Source: Sediminicoccus sp. KRV36 (lineage in GTDB: Bacteria; Pseudomonadota; Alphaproteobacteria; Acetobacterales; Acetobacteraceae). From it: DNA of 64,000 nucleotides. A model generated the notes under the pieces. The model saw only the letters and a program-made list of their open reading frames with translations, was not told the DNA's origin and did no database searches. Of the stretch, positions 1-8,717 are shown one piece after another (the first letter of the stretch is position 1; each line of letters starts with the position of its first letter). The position numbers and the translations under genes were made by a program. The stretch is taken from assembly GCF_023243115.1 (NCBI RefSeq), contig NZ_CP085081.1:1798001-1862000 (forward strand). Reading direction: 5' to 3'.

Positions 1-48
1 GGCGCCTCGCGCTGCCCGGCGGCGATGCAGGCCCGCAGTCAAATGATC

Positions 49-74
49 GATAATTTTGCACTTTGACGATTATC
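49..74. promoter_or_regulatory. Inverted repeat upstream of GntR-family gene
   Basis: The arms GATAAT (49-54) and ATTATC (69-74) form an inverted repeat in an AT-rich patch about 25 bases before the regulator start. The rest of positions 1-96 holds no gene I can support. A GntR operator or promoter element is inferred from position and symmetry only. Confidence 0.3.
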
Positions 75-96
75 CAGGGATCGCCGATAAAGGCGC

Positions 97-813
97 ATGG
101 CCAAACCCGAAACATTCTCCTCCGGCGGCGCCACCCTGGCCGATACGCTTCGCCACGCGCTGCGGGCCGATATCGTGGCCGGGCGGCTGGCCCCCGGCGC
201 GCCGCTGCGCACCAGCAAGCTCTGCCAGCTCTATGGCTGCAGCCTCGCACCCCTGCGGGAGGCGCTGGCCTCGCTCACCGCCACGGGGCTGGTCATCGCG
301 GAGAGCCAGCGCGGCTTTCGGGTGGCCCCCGTCTCGGCGGCGGATTGGCGGGACATCATGGCCCGGCGCGGGGAGCTGGAGCCGCAGGCGCTGCGGGCCA
401 GCCTCCTCTCCGCCGGCGATGAATGGGAGGGGGAGGTGGTGCGCTGCCACCATCAATTCGCGCTCATCTCCCGCCGGGCGGCGGCCGGCGCCGCCCTGAT
501 CGGGGAGGAATGGGAGGCGCGGCACCGCGCGCTGCACCTGGCGCTGATCGGCGGTTGCGGTTCCGGCTGGCTGCTGCGGATCTGCGGCCTGCTCTATGAC
601 CATGCCGACCGCTACCGCCGCCTCGCCCTGCTGCAGCCGCGCCGCCTCAAGGCGCTGACGGCGGAGGAGGATGCGATTGTGGCGGCGGCGCTGCGGCGTG
701 ATGCTGCCCAGGCCTGCACCCTGCTGGAGGCGCATATCGCGGGCACGCGGGATGCCGTGCTCGCCGCATCGCGCCTGTGGGCGCCGGAGATTCGCGATGA
801 ACACGCCGCCTGA
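97..813 (+). CDS. GntR-family transcriptional regulator (FadR-like)
   Basis: This 238-aa protein has an N-terminal winged helix-turn-helix (about residues 14-78, with the family-typical APLREALASL recognition region) and a helical C-terminal half like the FCD ligand-binding domain of FadR/VanR regulators. Regulators of this type usually repress nearby catabolic genes until an organic acid binds. The ATG at 97 follows an AAGG-type ribosome site and an inverted repeat at 49-74. The RidA gene begins inside its 3' end (17-bp overlap), which points to co-transcription. The effector is unknown. Confidence 0.85.
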   Translation: MAKPETFSSGGATLADTLRHALRADIVAGRLAPGAPLRTSKLCQLYGCSLAPLREALASLTATGLVIAESQRGFRVAPVSAADWRDIMARRGELEPQALRASLLSAGDEWEGEVVRCHHQFALISRRAAAGAALIGEEWEARHRALHLALIGGCGSGWLLRICGLLYDHADRYRRLALLQPRRLKALTAEEDAIVAAALRRDAAQACTLLEAHIAGTRDAVLAASRLWAPEIRDEHAA

Positions 814-1210
814 ACACAGCCTGGTCCTGCGCCAGGAATACCGCGTCGAGACGCTGCATGAGCCGGTGAGCCACTACACGGATGCGGTGCGCTGGGGGAA
901 TATCCTCTTCGTCTCCGGCGTATCGCCGCTGGATCAGGAGAGCCGCGTGGTCAGCGCCGATGTGACGGTGCAGGCCGAAAAGGTGTTCGAGAACATGGCC
1001 GCGGTGCTGGCCGCCGCCGGCGCGCGCTTCGAGGATGTGCTGAAGGTGACGGTCTTCGTCACGGATGTGGCGGACCGGGTGGCGATCAACGCGGTGCGCA
1101 AGCGCTGGTTCGGCGCGGTGCGCCCGGCCTCGACCCTGGTGGGCATCGCGGCCTTCACCATCCCGGGCATGAAGCTGGAGATCGAGGCGGTGGTGGGGCT
1201 GCGCGGATAG
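797..1210 (+). CDS. RidA family protein (Rid/YjgF/UK114)
   Basis: This 137-aa protein spans the whole RidA fold (trimeric chorismate-mutase-like). RidA enzymes hydrolyse reactive enamine/imine intermediates released by PLP enzymes and amino-acid oxidases. The conserved C-terminal half is clear (LVGIAAFTIPGMKLEIEA). The ATG at 797 was preferred over in-frame upstream codons because it restores the usual family length and overlaps the GntR gene by 17 bp. A role in the pathway controlled by that GntR is inferred. A second RidA lies at 11540-11959. Confidence 0.85.
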   Translation: MNTPPEHSLVLRQEYRVETLHEPVSHYTDAVRWGNILFVSGVSPLDQESRVVSADVTVQAEKVFENMAAVLAAAGARFEDVLKVTVFVTDVADRVAINAVRKRWFGAVRPASTLVGIAAFTIPGMKLEIEAVVGLRG

Positions 1211-1217
1211 GCCGCAC

Positions 1218-1637
1218 TCAGCCCATCGCCCAGAGATAGGCCATCACCGCGCCGCCGCCCAAGGCCGTGCGGCCGGCATGCAGCCAGCCCCAATGGCGGA
1301 TCAGCGCGCGGCTGGCCGCATCCCCCACGGGCATCGCGTTCAGCCTGTGGTTGGTCGGCATGATGCCCCACAGCGTATAGGGCCAGTTCGCCAGGATCAG
1401 CGCCGCCCCCGCCAGCCAGCGTGCATCCGCATGCGCCCAGGCCGCGGCCAGGCCCAGCAGGCCCGAGATCACCGCCAGGCTCGCCTGCATGGCGAAGCCG
1501 CGCGCGTAGCTGGGCTTCCACTGCGCCAGCAGCGCCGCGTCATCCAGCAGCAGCCGCGCCGGCTGCTCGGCGATGTTGATGTAGAGGGCCGCCCCGGCAA
1601 ACAGCGCGGCGCAGGCCAGCGCGAGCTGCCCGAGCAT
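1218..1637 (-). CDS. DUF1772-like small integral membrane protein
   Basis: This 139-aa, very hydrophobic protein has about four predicted membrane helices (near residues 3-22, 50-70, 73-92 and 117-137). The pattern, including the [15 protein letters not shown] segment between helices 3 and 4, fits DUF1772 (anthrone-oxygenase-like) membrane proteins, whose bacterial role is not established. It ends 7 bases from the convergent RidA gene and starts directly behind the aminotransferase stop, so it is probably the last gene of that minus-strand operon. Confidence 0.7.
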   Translation of the reverse strand: MLGQLALACAALFAGAALYINIAEQPARLLLDDAALLAQWKPSYARGFAMQASLAVISGLLGLAAAWAHADARWLAGAALILANWPYTLWGIMPTNHRLNAMPVGDAASRALIRHWGWLHAGRTALGGGAVMAYLWAMG

Positions 1638-2939
1638 TCAGGCCACCAGGGCGGGCTTGATGGCGCGGAACCCCGCCTCGGCCGCGTCCAGCACGGCCTG
1701 GATATCGGCCTCGGTATGCGCCGCGCAGAGGAACATGTTGTGCCGCGGGTGCAGATAGGCCCCGGCCTGGAGGGTGGCCGCGCAGAAGGCCCGCCCGGCG
1801 GCGAAATCCACATCGCCCTCGAACAGCAGCAGCGGCATGGCGGGCGGCCCGGATTGCCGCAGCCCGATATGGAACCCCCGCGCTCGCTCGGCCAGCCCGT
1901 CCCGCAGCATCTGGCCGAGGCGGGCGATATGCCCCACCACATCCCGCCGCTCCAGCTCCGCCAGCGTCGCCACCGCCGCCGCCATCGCCACGGCCGAACA
2001 CCAGAAGGAGCCGGTGACGAAGATCCGCGCGGCCACATCGCGCAGCGAATCGCGCCCGGTCACGGCGGCCAGCGCATGTCCGTTGGCGATGGCCTTGCTC
2101 CAGGCCGAGAGATCGGGCCGGACGCCCAAGCCTTCCCAGGACCCGCCCGGATGCAGGCGGAACCCCGCGCGCACGTCATCCACGATCAGCGCCGCCCCCT
2201 TGCGGTCGCAAATCCGCCGCGCGGCCCCAGCGAATTCCAGCGAAGGCAGCTCCTGATCCACCACATTGTCATGCCGGAAGGCGGTGATGATGATGCCGGC
2301 GAGGTCCGTGCCCGCCGCGCTGGCGGCGGCCTCCAGGCTTGCCACGTCATTGTATTCGAAGCGCAGCTGGTTCGCGCGGTCGGCACTGGTGGTGCCGAGG
2401 GGGACGGGCGTGCACCAGGGTGCGGCCCCATGATAGGAGCCGCGGGCGATCAGGATCGTGCCCCGGCCCGTCGCGGCGCGAGCGATGGTGACGCAGGCGG
2501 TGGTGGCATCCGTGCCGTTCTTCTGGAACATTGCCCAATCGGCGGCGGGGATGCGCTCCACCAGGCGTTCGGCCAGCTCCACCAGCACCGGCGCGGGGCC
2601 GTTCAGGCAATCGCCGAGATCGGCCTGGCGCCGCGCGGCGGCCTCCACCACGGGGTCCCGATGGCCGAGCACGATGGGGCCCCAGCTGCACATCAGGTCC
2701 ACGAAGCGCCGCCCATCCGCGTCCCAGACATGACCGCCTTCGCCGCGCGTGAAGAATTGCGGGTAGCCCTGCGGCAGCTTGGAGGCATCCAGATGCCCCC
2801 ACATGCCGCCGGGAATGACCTTCGCCGCCCGCGCGCGGAGCGCGCCATCGTGGTTGGTCGCGCGGAGCGCGTGATCGTGGTTGGTCGCGCGGAGCGCGCC
2901 ATCATGGTCGGCTGCGCGCAGCCCGGCGTCCTGGCTCAA
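1638..2939 (-). CDS. Class III PLP aminotransferase (glutamate-1-semialdehyde aminomutase-like)
   Basis: This 433-aa fold-type I aminotransferase has a PLP-phosphate loop GSYHGAAPW near 168-176, the PLP-ring aspartate in LIVDDVRAGFR near 251-261, and the Schiff-base lysine at about K282 (WSKAIANGHAL). It resembles the GSA-aminomutase branch, but the location beside a peptide-type binding protein suggests catabolism of an amino compound rather than haem synthesis. The first 35 residues are an unusual low-complexity extension encoded by 27-bp tandem repeats. It overlaps the upstream binding-protein gene by 4 bp. Confidence 0.85.
   Translation of the reverse strand: MSQDAGLRAADHDGALRATNHDHALRATNHDGALRARAAKVIPGGMWGHLDASKLPQGYPQFFTRGEGGHVWDADGRRFVDLMCSWGPIVLGHRDPVVEAAARRQADLGDCLNGPAPVLVELAERLVERIPAADWAMFQKNGTDATTACVTIARAATGRGTILIARGSYHGAAPWCTPVPLGTTSADRANQLRFEYNDVASLEAAASAAGTDLAGIIITAFRHDNVVDQELPSLEFAGAARRICDRKGAALIVDDVRAGFRLHPGGSWEGLGVRPDLSAWSKAIANGHALAAVTGRDSLRDVAARIFVTGSFWCSAVAMAAAVATLAELERRDVVGHIARLGQMLRDGLAERARGFHIGLRQSGPPAMPLLLFEGDVDFAAGRAFCAATLQAGAYLHPRHNMFLCAAHTEADIQAVLDAAEAGFRAIKPALVA
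2835..2915. repeat. Three 27-bp tandem repeats inside the aminotransferase 5' end
   Basis: Three consecutive 27-bp units (2835-2861, 2862-2888, 2889-2915), each beginning GCGGAGCGCG on the plus strand, differ at a few positions. They are in frame and encode nine-residue repeats of the type ATNHDGALR at the N-terminus. Copy-number change would keep the reading frame. A degenerate fourth copy begins at 2916. Confidence 0.9.
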
Positions 2940-4486
2940 ACCCTGGCACCCCAGAACATCGGATAGGCGGCGCGCGGCAGGTCCTGCACCCGGTCCCTAT
3001 AGCCGGCGGGAATGGTGAATTGCCCCCACATCACGCTGGGCACGTTGCGCACGGCGATGGCCTGGATCTCGCCCGCGATGCGGCGGCGCGCCTCGGCATC
3101 CGGGGCGAGCGCGAATTCGGTGAGCAGCCTCGCCTGGTCCCGCTCGCAATCCCAGCCCGGATAATCGGCGCAGGTGTTGGAGACGTAGAAGTTGGTGAGC
3201 GGCGAAAACATGTCCGTGCCGTTCGCATAGACGGAAAACAGGTGCCAGCCCTCGCGCCGGGCGCGGCGGGCCAGCAGCGTGCCCCAATCCATCAGCTGCT
3301 CGGTCACGTTGAAGCCGGCCTGCTGCATGGACTGGATCATCACCTGCGCCGCCGTCTGGCTGATGCCGCCGGAGGTGGTCATGAAGGTCAGCGGCTGGCC
3401 GCGATAGCTGGTGGCGGCCAGCATGCGGCGTGCCTCGGCCGGGTCGAAGCTCGCTTCGGCGGCGCCCGCGCGGCTGTCGAGCGGCGCGTCGCACAGGAAG
3501 AAGGAAGGGCAGGGCGGTGCGCGGAATTGCGGCGGCACGCCGATGGCGGTCAGGATGCTCGCCTGGTCGGCGCAGCGCCACAGCACGCGGCGCACGCCAA
3601 CGTCATCCATGGGTGTCGCCGCGTGGTTGATGCGGAAATTGCCCTGGAACTGATGAATGCCGCCCAGGCCCAGCATGCGCACACCGCGCGCGCGTTCGAG
3701 GCGCGGCAGCAGGTCGAAGGGCAGATACTGCATGTAGTCCACCTCGCCCGCGATCAGGGCGCTGGCACCTGTCGCCTGGTCTGGCATGACGCGCAGGTTG
3801 ATGGCGTCCAGGTGCACGCGCTTGCCGCCGGCCAGGAAATCCGCGGGCTCGGAGCGGGGCACGTAATCGGCGAAGCGCTCCAGCACCATCACATTGCCGG
3901 GGCGCCAATCGGCCGCCTTGAAGCGGAAGGGGCCGCTGCCGATGATCTCGCGGATGCGCTGCTCCACTGGCACGGCAGCGAGCCGCGCGGGCAGGATGAC
4001 GGGCAGCGGCGCATTTGGTTTCCCGAGAACATCCAGCACAAGCGGGAAGGGGCGCGCGAGCGTGAGGCGGAAGCTGCGCGCATCGGTCGCCACCAGCTCC
4101 GCCTTGGCGGCCCAGAGCATGCGGCCCAGGCTGTCACGCGGGGCCCAGCGCTCCAGGCTCGCGACCACATCGGTGGAGGTGACGGGCGCGCCGTCATGGA
4201 ATTTCAGCCCCTCGCGCAGGCGAAAATTCCAGATCAGCCCATCGGCGCTGGCCTCATGGGCTTCCACCATCTGCGGGCGGATCATGCCCTGGCCATCCAT
4301 GGCGTAGAGCGTATCGAACACATGGGTGGCGAAGGTGCGGGTGATGGCGGCGGTGGTGGCGTGCGGGTCCAGGATCACCGCCTCACTCTCGAGCACGATG
4401 TTCAGCGTGCCGGCCGCCTGAGCGCCGCCGCCGAGGAATGGCAGGGCCAGGCCCGCGAGGCTTGTTCGCCGTGTGATCGCCATCAT
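2936..4486 (-). CDS. ABC transporter substrate-binding protein, family 5 (peptide/nickel type)
   Basis: This 516-aa periplasmic binding protein of the DppA/OppA class has an N-terminal export signal (ITRRTSLAGLALPFLGGG..., cleavage near AQA, about residue 24), then the family's LDPHATTAAI start and the FRLREGLKFHDGAPVT motif near 80-95. No permease or ATPase gene is adjacent, so it is an orphan that must share a transporter elsewhere or act as a sensor. The downstream aminotransferase overlaps by 4 bp, which suggests that its ligand is an amino compound. Two start codons (4486 and 4483) are possible. Confidence 0.9.
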   Translation of the reverse strand: MMAITRRTSLAGLALPFLGGGAQAAGTLNIVLESEAVILDPHATTAAITRTFATHVFDTLYAMDGQGMIRPQMVEAHEASADGLIWNFRLREGLKFHDGAPVTSTDVVASLERWAPRDSLGRMLWAAKAELVATDARSFRLTLARPFPLVLDVLGKPNAPLPVILPARLAAVPVEQRIREIIGSGPFRFKAADWRPGNVMVLERFADYVPRSEPADFLAGGKRVHLDAINLRVMPDQATGASALIAGEVDYMQYLPFDLLPRLERARGVRMLGLGGIHQFQGNFRINHAATPMDDVGVRRVLWRCADQASILTAIGVPPQFRAPPCPSFFLCDAPLDSRAGAAEASFDPAEARRMLAATSYRGQPLTFMTTSGGISQTAAQVMIQSMQQAGFNVTEQLMDWGTLLARRARREGWHLFSVYANGTDMFSPLTNFYVSNTCADYPGWDCERDQARLLTEFALAPDAEARRRIAGEIQAIAVRNVPSVMWGQFTIPAGYRDRVQDLPRAAYPMFWGARV

Positions 4487-4569
4487 CGCCGTCTCTCCCT
4501 GGTCGTTTCGGCACGGAGGGTATTTGCTGTCCCCATCGCGCGTCCAGCGCCGAGTGGAGGAGAGACCGA

Positions 4570-6864
4570 ATGAGTGTTGCGGAGATGGCGCAGAAGGCGC
4601 TGCCTAGGCTGGATGGCGAGTTGCATGTGCCCGGCCTCACGGCCCCCGTGGAGGTGCGGCGGGATGGCCTTGGTGTCGCGCATATCCGCGCGGGCTCCAC
4701 GGCGGATGCGTTTTTCGCGCAGGGCTTCTGCCACGCGCAGGACCGGCTGTTCCAGATGGAGCTGAACCGCCGCCGCGCCTTGGGCCGCAGCGCGGAATGG
4801 CTCGGTGCAGCGGCGTTTGGCGCCGATGCGCTGGCCCGCCGCCTGGACATCGCGGGGGTGAGCCAGCGCGACTGGGCCGCATTGGGTGCGGAGGCGCGCG
4901 CGATGAGCGAGGCCTATGCGGCGGGTGTCAACGCTTTCATCGCCAGCGACGCGCCGCTGGCCCTGGAATACCAGCTGCTGGGTACGACGCCGGAGCCCTG
5001 GGCGGGCTGGCACACCATCGCGGTGATGCGGCGCCTGGGGCTGCTGATGGGCTCCGTCTGGTTCAAGCTGTGGCGCGCGGCGGCCCTGCCCGTGGCCGGT
5101 GAGGGCGTGACCAGCCTGCGCTATGATGATGGCGGCGCCGACATGCTGCTGATGCCGCACGGCGCCGACACCCAGCGCTGGCGCGCGAGCCTCACGGACC
5201 TCGCCCCCGCCGTGGCCGCGCTGCTGGAGGATGCGGCCCCCGATGCGACGGGCGGCGGCAGCAACAACTGGGCGGTTTCGGCCGCGCGCAGCACGACGGG
5301 GCGGCCCGTGCTGGCGGGTGATCCACATCGCGTCTTCGAATTGCCGAACATGTATGCGCAAGGCCATCTGGCCTGCCCGGAATTCGATGTGATCGGGCTG
5401 ACGGTGCCAGGCGTGCCGGGCTTCCCGCATTTCGCGCATAATGGCCGCGTGGCCTGGTGCGTCACCCACGGCTTCGCCGATATCCACGACGTCTATGTCG
5501 AGCGCTTCGATGCCGATGCCACGCATGCCCTGTTCCAGGATGCCTGGGAGCCGGTGCGCCGCCGGATGGAGAGCATCGCCGTGCGGGGCGAAGCCGCGCG
5601 CGAGGTGGAGGTGATCGAGACGCGCCACGGCCCCGTGATCGCGGGTGACGCGGCGCGCGGCCATGCGCTCACGCTCAAATCCGTGCAATTCGCCGAGACC
5701 GATCTCTCCTTTGATTGCCTGCCGCGCATGCTGCGCGCCGACACCGCCGAGGGCCTGTTCGAGGCCACGCGCGGCTGGGGCCTGATTGATCACAACCTGG
5801 TGGCCGCCGATACGACGCAGCGCATCGGCTGGCTGTTGCGCGCGCGCGTGCCGAAGCGGGGCCGCGAAAATGGCTGGCTGCCCATGCCCGGCTGGACCGG
5901 CCAGCATGAATGGCAGGGCTGGATCGCGCATGAGGACATGCCGGTGCTGTATGATCCCCCGGGTGGGGCCATCGTCACCGCGAATAACCGCATCGTGGCC
6001 GAGGATCACCCCGATTACCTGCTGACGGATTGCCACCCGCCCTATCGCGCCCGCCGCGTCATGGCGCTGCTGGAGCAGGCCGCGATGCGCAGCCCCGAAG
6101 GTGCGGCCGCCATCCATGGCGATGTGCAATCCCAGCCCGCCGGGGATTTCGTCGCGCGCCTGGCGGTGCTGCATTGCGAGGGCGCGGCCGAGGCGCTGCG
6201 CGCGGAAATCGCCGCCTGGGATGCGCGGATGCTGGCGGCTTCGGTCACCGCCGCGCGCTATATCGCCTTCCGCCTCGCGCTGACGCGGCGCTTCGCGGCG
6301 GTGAGTGGCTTGGGCGCGCTGGCGGGCCATCCCTATCTGGCGCCGGCCCCCGGCGTTGCGCCGCTGACGCAGCTCTGGTGGGCGCTGCCCGCCCTGCTGC
6401 GCCAGGATGATGCGAGCCTGCTGCGCGGCGGCAGCTGGGATGCGCTGTTGCGGGATGCGCTGGCGGAAGTCGCCGCCGACCTGCCGACGCAGCCCTGGGG
6501 CGAGGTGCATCGCCCACGCTTCACCCATCCGCTCTCCGCGCAATTCCCCGAGGCCGCCAGCGTGCTGGACCCGCCCGCCCTGGCACTGGGCGGCGATGGC
6601 GATACGGTGATGGCCAATGGGCTGATCGCCCCGCTGGGCCCGCGCGCGCAATATGGCGCGCTCTCGCGCTATGCCTTCGATGTGGGGGCCTGGGAGAACA
6701 GCCTGTGGTCCGTCTTTCTGGGCACCTCCGGCCATCCCGCCAGCCCGCATTACAGCGACCAGCATGCGACATGGGCCGCCGCGCAGATGACGCCGATGCG
6801 CTACGCCTGGGAGGGGATCGTGGCCGCGCGCAGCCAGCTTCTCCGACCGGGCGCTGGGGGTTAG
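4570..6864 (+). CDS. Penicillin acylase family N-terminal-nucleophile hydrolase
   Basis: This 764-aa protein is a penicillin G/V acylase or acyl-homoserine-lactone acylase relative. These enzymes are made as one chain that cleaves itself before a serine, which becomes the amidase nucleophile. The junction GGGSNNWAVS places that serine at about S231, after an alpha-chain region that starts with VRRDGLGVAHIRA and AQGFCHAQDRLFQMEL. No clear signal peptide is visible, unlike classic periplasmic acylases. It is divergent from the 2936-4486 binding protein (83-bp gap) and followed 9 bases later by a DUF1028 gene. The natural amide substrate is unknown. Confidence 0.9.
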   Translation: MSVAEMAQKALPRLDGELHVPGLTAPVEVRRDGLGVAHIRAGSTADAFFAQGFCHAQDRLFQMELNRRRALGRSAEWLGAAAFGADALARRLDIAGVSQRDWAALGAEARAMSEAYAAGVNAFIASDAPLALEYQLLGTTPEPWAGWHTIAVMRRLGLLMGSVWFKLWRAAALPVAGEGVTSLRYDDGGADMLLMPHGADTQRWRASLTDLAPAVAALLEDAAPDATGGGSNNWAVSAARSTTGRPVLAGDPHRVFELPNMYAQGHLACPEFDVIGLTVPGVPGFPHFAHNGRVAWCVTHGFADIHDVYVERFDADATHALFQDAWEPVRRRMESIAVRGEAAREVEVIETRHGPVIAGDAARGHALTLKSVQFAETDLSFDCLPRMLRADTAEGLFEATRGWGLIDHNLVAADTTQRIGWLLRARVPKRGRENGWLPMPGWTGQHEWQGWIAHEDMPVLYDPPGGAIVTANNRIVAEDHPDYLLTDCHPPYRARRVMALLEQAAMRSPEGAAAIHGDVQSQPAGDFVARLAVLHCEGAAEALRAEIAAWDARMLAASVTAARYIAFRLALTRRFAAVSGLGALAGHPYLAPAPGVAPLTQLWWALPALLRQDDASLLRGGSWDALLRDALAEVAADLPTQPWGEVHRPRFTHPLSAQFPEAASVLDPPALALGGDGDTVMANGLIAPLGPRAQYGALSRYAFDVGAWENSLWSVFLGTSGHPASPHYSDQHATWAAAQMTPMRYAWEGIVAARSQLLRPGAGG

Positions 6865-6873
6865 GCTCGGCGC

Positions 6874-7527
6874 ATGACCTATTCGCTGACCGCGCGCTGC
6901 GCCGTGACGGGGGCCTTCGGGACCATCGTCACCTCCTCCTCCATCGCTACGGCCGCGCGCTGCGCCTGGGCCGGGCCGCTGGGGGCTGTTGCCACGCAGA
7001 ACCTCTCGGACCCGGCACTTGGGCCGCAGGGGTTGACGCTGCTGCGCCAGGGGCTGGGGGCGCAGGCGGTGCTGGAGACGCTGCTGAAATCCACCCGCGG
7101 GGTGGAGCACCGGCAGGTGGCGGTGGTGGACCGCATGGGCGGCATCGCCTGGTTTTCCGGCGCCAAGGCCATGCCGGAACATGCCGTGGCGGTGGGGCGC
7201 GATTGTGTCTCGATGGGCAATCTCCTCGACAATACCAGCGTGCCGGCGGCGATGGTGGAAGCCTTCACCGCCAGCGAGGGGGCACCGCTGGCCGAACGGC
7301 TGATGCAAGCCCTCGAAGCCGGGCTGGAAGCGGGCGGCGAGTTCGATGATGAGCGCGGCGGCGGCATGCTGGTGGCGGACCGCTATGACTGGCCCGTGGT
7401 GGATTTGCGCGTGGATTGGCATGAGGAGCCGGTGGCGGAATTGCGCCGGCTCTGGACGCGCTACGCGCCGCAGCAGGCGGCCTATGTGGCGCGCGCGCTG
7501 GATGCGGAGTCTGCGCCCGGGTTTTGA
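6874..7527 (+). CDS. DUF1028 domain protein
   Basis: This 217-aa protein matches DUF1028 over its length. The hallmark segments are the MTYSLTARCAVTGAFG start, GPLGAVATQNLSDPALGP near 35-52, QVAVVDRMGGIAWFSG near 80-95 and CVSMGNLL near 110. The family is thought to share the Ntn-hydrolase fold, and its reaction is unproven. It lies 9 bases behind the penicillin-acylase gene on the same strand, so the two probably form one operon that acts on the same amide-containing compound (inference). Confidence 0.85.
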   Translation: MTYSLTARCAVTGAFGTIVTSSSIATAARCAWAGPLGAVATQNLSDPALGPQGLTLLRQGLGAQAVLETLLKSTRGVEHRQVAVVDRMGGIAWFSGAKAMPEHAVAVGRDCVSMGNLLDNTSVPAAMVEAFTASEGAPLAERLMQALEAGLEAGGEFDDERGGGMLVADRYDWPVVDLRVDWHEEPVAELRRLWTRYAPQQAAYVARALDAESAPGF

Positions 7528-7608
7528 TAGAGGAGCTTTGCCCCCCCCCTCAGCTTCAAGCACCCCCGACAAATGGTGGCGCAGAAGGCCCGCCTCCTGC
7601 CGGGGAGC

Positions 7609-7629
7609 GCGAGGGGCAGCGCCCCTCGC
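7609..7629. terminator. Hairpin (9-bp stem, AGC loop) between convergent genes
   Basis: GCGAGGGGC (7609-7617) pairs perfectly with GCCCCTCGC (7621-7629) across an AGC loop. It abuts the stop codon of the ABC ATPase gene and lies 80 bases after the DUF1028 gene. There is no U-tract. It belongs to the dispersed three-base-loop hairpin family of this window. Confidence 0.6.
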
Positions 7630-8717
7630 TACGCGACAAACGCCACCGGCTGCGCCCCCGCGAACCCCATCCGCACCGGCGCCCCCACCGGCCAGCGGGA
7701 GGTCGCCGTCTGGCCCGGGACGCGCAGCAGCAGCCGCCCCGCCGCGCCGCATTCCACCAACAGCTCCGCACGGTCACCCAGAAAGGCGCGGCTGACGACG
7801 GTGCCCGCGAGGCCCGGGCCTTCCTCGATCGGCTGCACATGCTCGGGCCGGATATAGAGCGAGATGGCGGCGCCGGGCTGCGCTGCGCCCAGCGTTTCGG
7901 CTGGCACGGTGAAATGCAGCCCGGCTGCCTCCACCTCTGCGCTGCTGTCATCGCGGGCCAGCAGGCGGCCGGGCAGCACCGTCGCATCGCCGATGAAGCC
8001 GGCGACGAAGGGATGGGTGGGGCGGCTGTAGATCGCCTCGGGCGTGTCCAGTTGCAGGATGCGCCCTTCCGACATCACGGCCACGCGGTCCGACATGGAC
8101 ATGGCCTCGCTTTGGTCATGCGTGACGAAGATGGTGGTGACGCCCAGCCGATGCTGGATTTCCTTCAGCTCCAGCTGCATCTCGGCGCGCAGGTTGCGGT
8201 CCAGCGCGGAGAAGGGCTCATCCAGCAGCAGCAGGCGCGGATGGATCACCAGCGCGCGGGCGAGTGCCACGCGCTGCTGCTGCCCGCCGGAGAGCTGCTT
8301 CGGCCGCCGGTCCGCCAGGGCTGAGAGGCGCACCAGGCCCAAAGCCTCGGCCACGCGGGTGGCTTCCTCAGCTTTCGGAACGCCGCGGGCACGCAGCCCG
8401 TAGCCGACATTGCGGGCCACATCCATGTGCGGAAACAGCGCGTAGGATTGGAACACCATCCCCAGATCGCGCTCCCAGACGGGCAGGGTGGTGACGAGCT
8501 TGCCGCCGATGAAAATCTCGCCCGCATCGGCCTCCAGGAAGCCGGCGATGAGGTTGAGCAGCGTCGTCTTGCCGCAGCCGGAGGGGCCGAGCAGCGTGAT
8601 GAACTCACCGTCCCGGACCTTCAGCCAGGCCTCATGCAGGGCGGTGACGGCGCCAAAGCGCTTGGTCACGCCATCCAGGCGGAGGGCTTCAGCTCCCCCT
8701 CTTTCAGTGCTTGGCAT
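7629..8717 (-). CDS. ABC transporter ATP-binding protein (PotA/Fbp-like)
   Basis: This 362-aa ATPase of the spermidine/putrescine-iron importer class has Walker A GPSGCGKTT, signature LSGGQQQRVALARAL, Walker B LLLLDEPFSALD, and a C-terminal TOBE-like domain (after about residue 250) that regulates MalK/PotA-type ATPases. The ATG at 8717 overlaps the permease gene by 14 bp and was chosen over 8768, which would overlap by 65 bp. It is the last gene of the operon that starts at 13413 and energises uptake of the ligand bound by the 10417-11457 protein. Confidence 0.92.
   Translation of the reverse strand: MPSTERGGAEALRLDGVTKRFGAVTALHEAWLKVRDGEFITLLGPSGCGKTTLLNLIAGFLEADAGEIFIGGKLVTTLPVWERDLGMVFQSYALFPHMDVARNVGYGLRARGVPKAEEATRVAEALGLVRLSALADRRPKQLSGGQQQRVALARALVIHPRLLLLDEPFSALDRNLRAEMQLELKEIQHRLGVTTIFVTHDQSEAMSMSDRVAVMSEGRILQLDTPEAIYSRPTHPFVAGFIGDATVLPGRLLARDDSSAEVEAAGLHFTVPAETLGAAQPGAAISLYIRPEHVQPIEEGPGLAGTVVSRAFLGDRAELLVECGAAGRLLLRVPGQTATSRWPVGAPVRMGFAGAQPVAFVA

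Noticed and set aside
1638..2939. Haem-pathway glutamate-1-semialdehyde aminomutase (hemL)
   Set aside because: The fold matches, but coupling to a peptide-type binding protein and the unusual N-terminus suggest a catabolic aminotransferase; alphaproteobacteria normally make haem from glycine.
4483..7752. Very long open frame (about 1,089 codons) on the minus strand opposite the penicillin-acylase and DUF1028 genes
   Set aside because: It is a GC-rich shadow frame of low complexity (many Arg, His, Gly, Ala) with no recognisable domain, while the plus-strand frames encode clear families.
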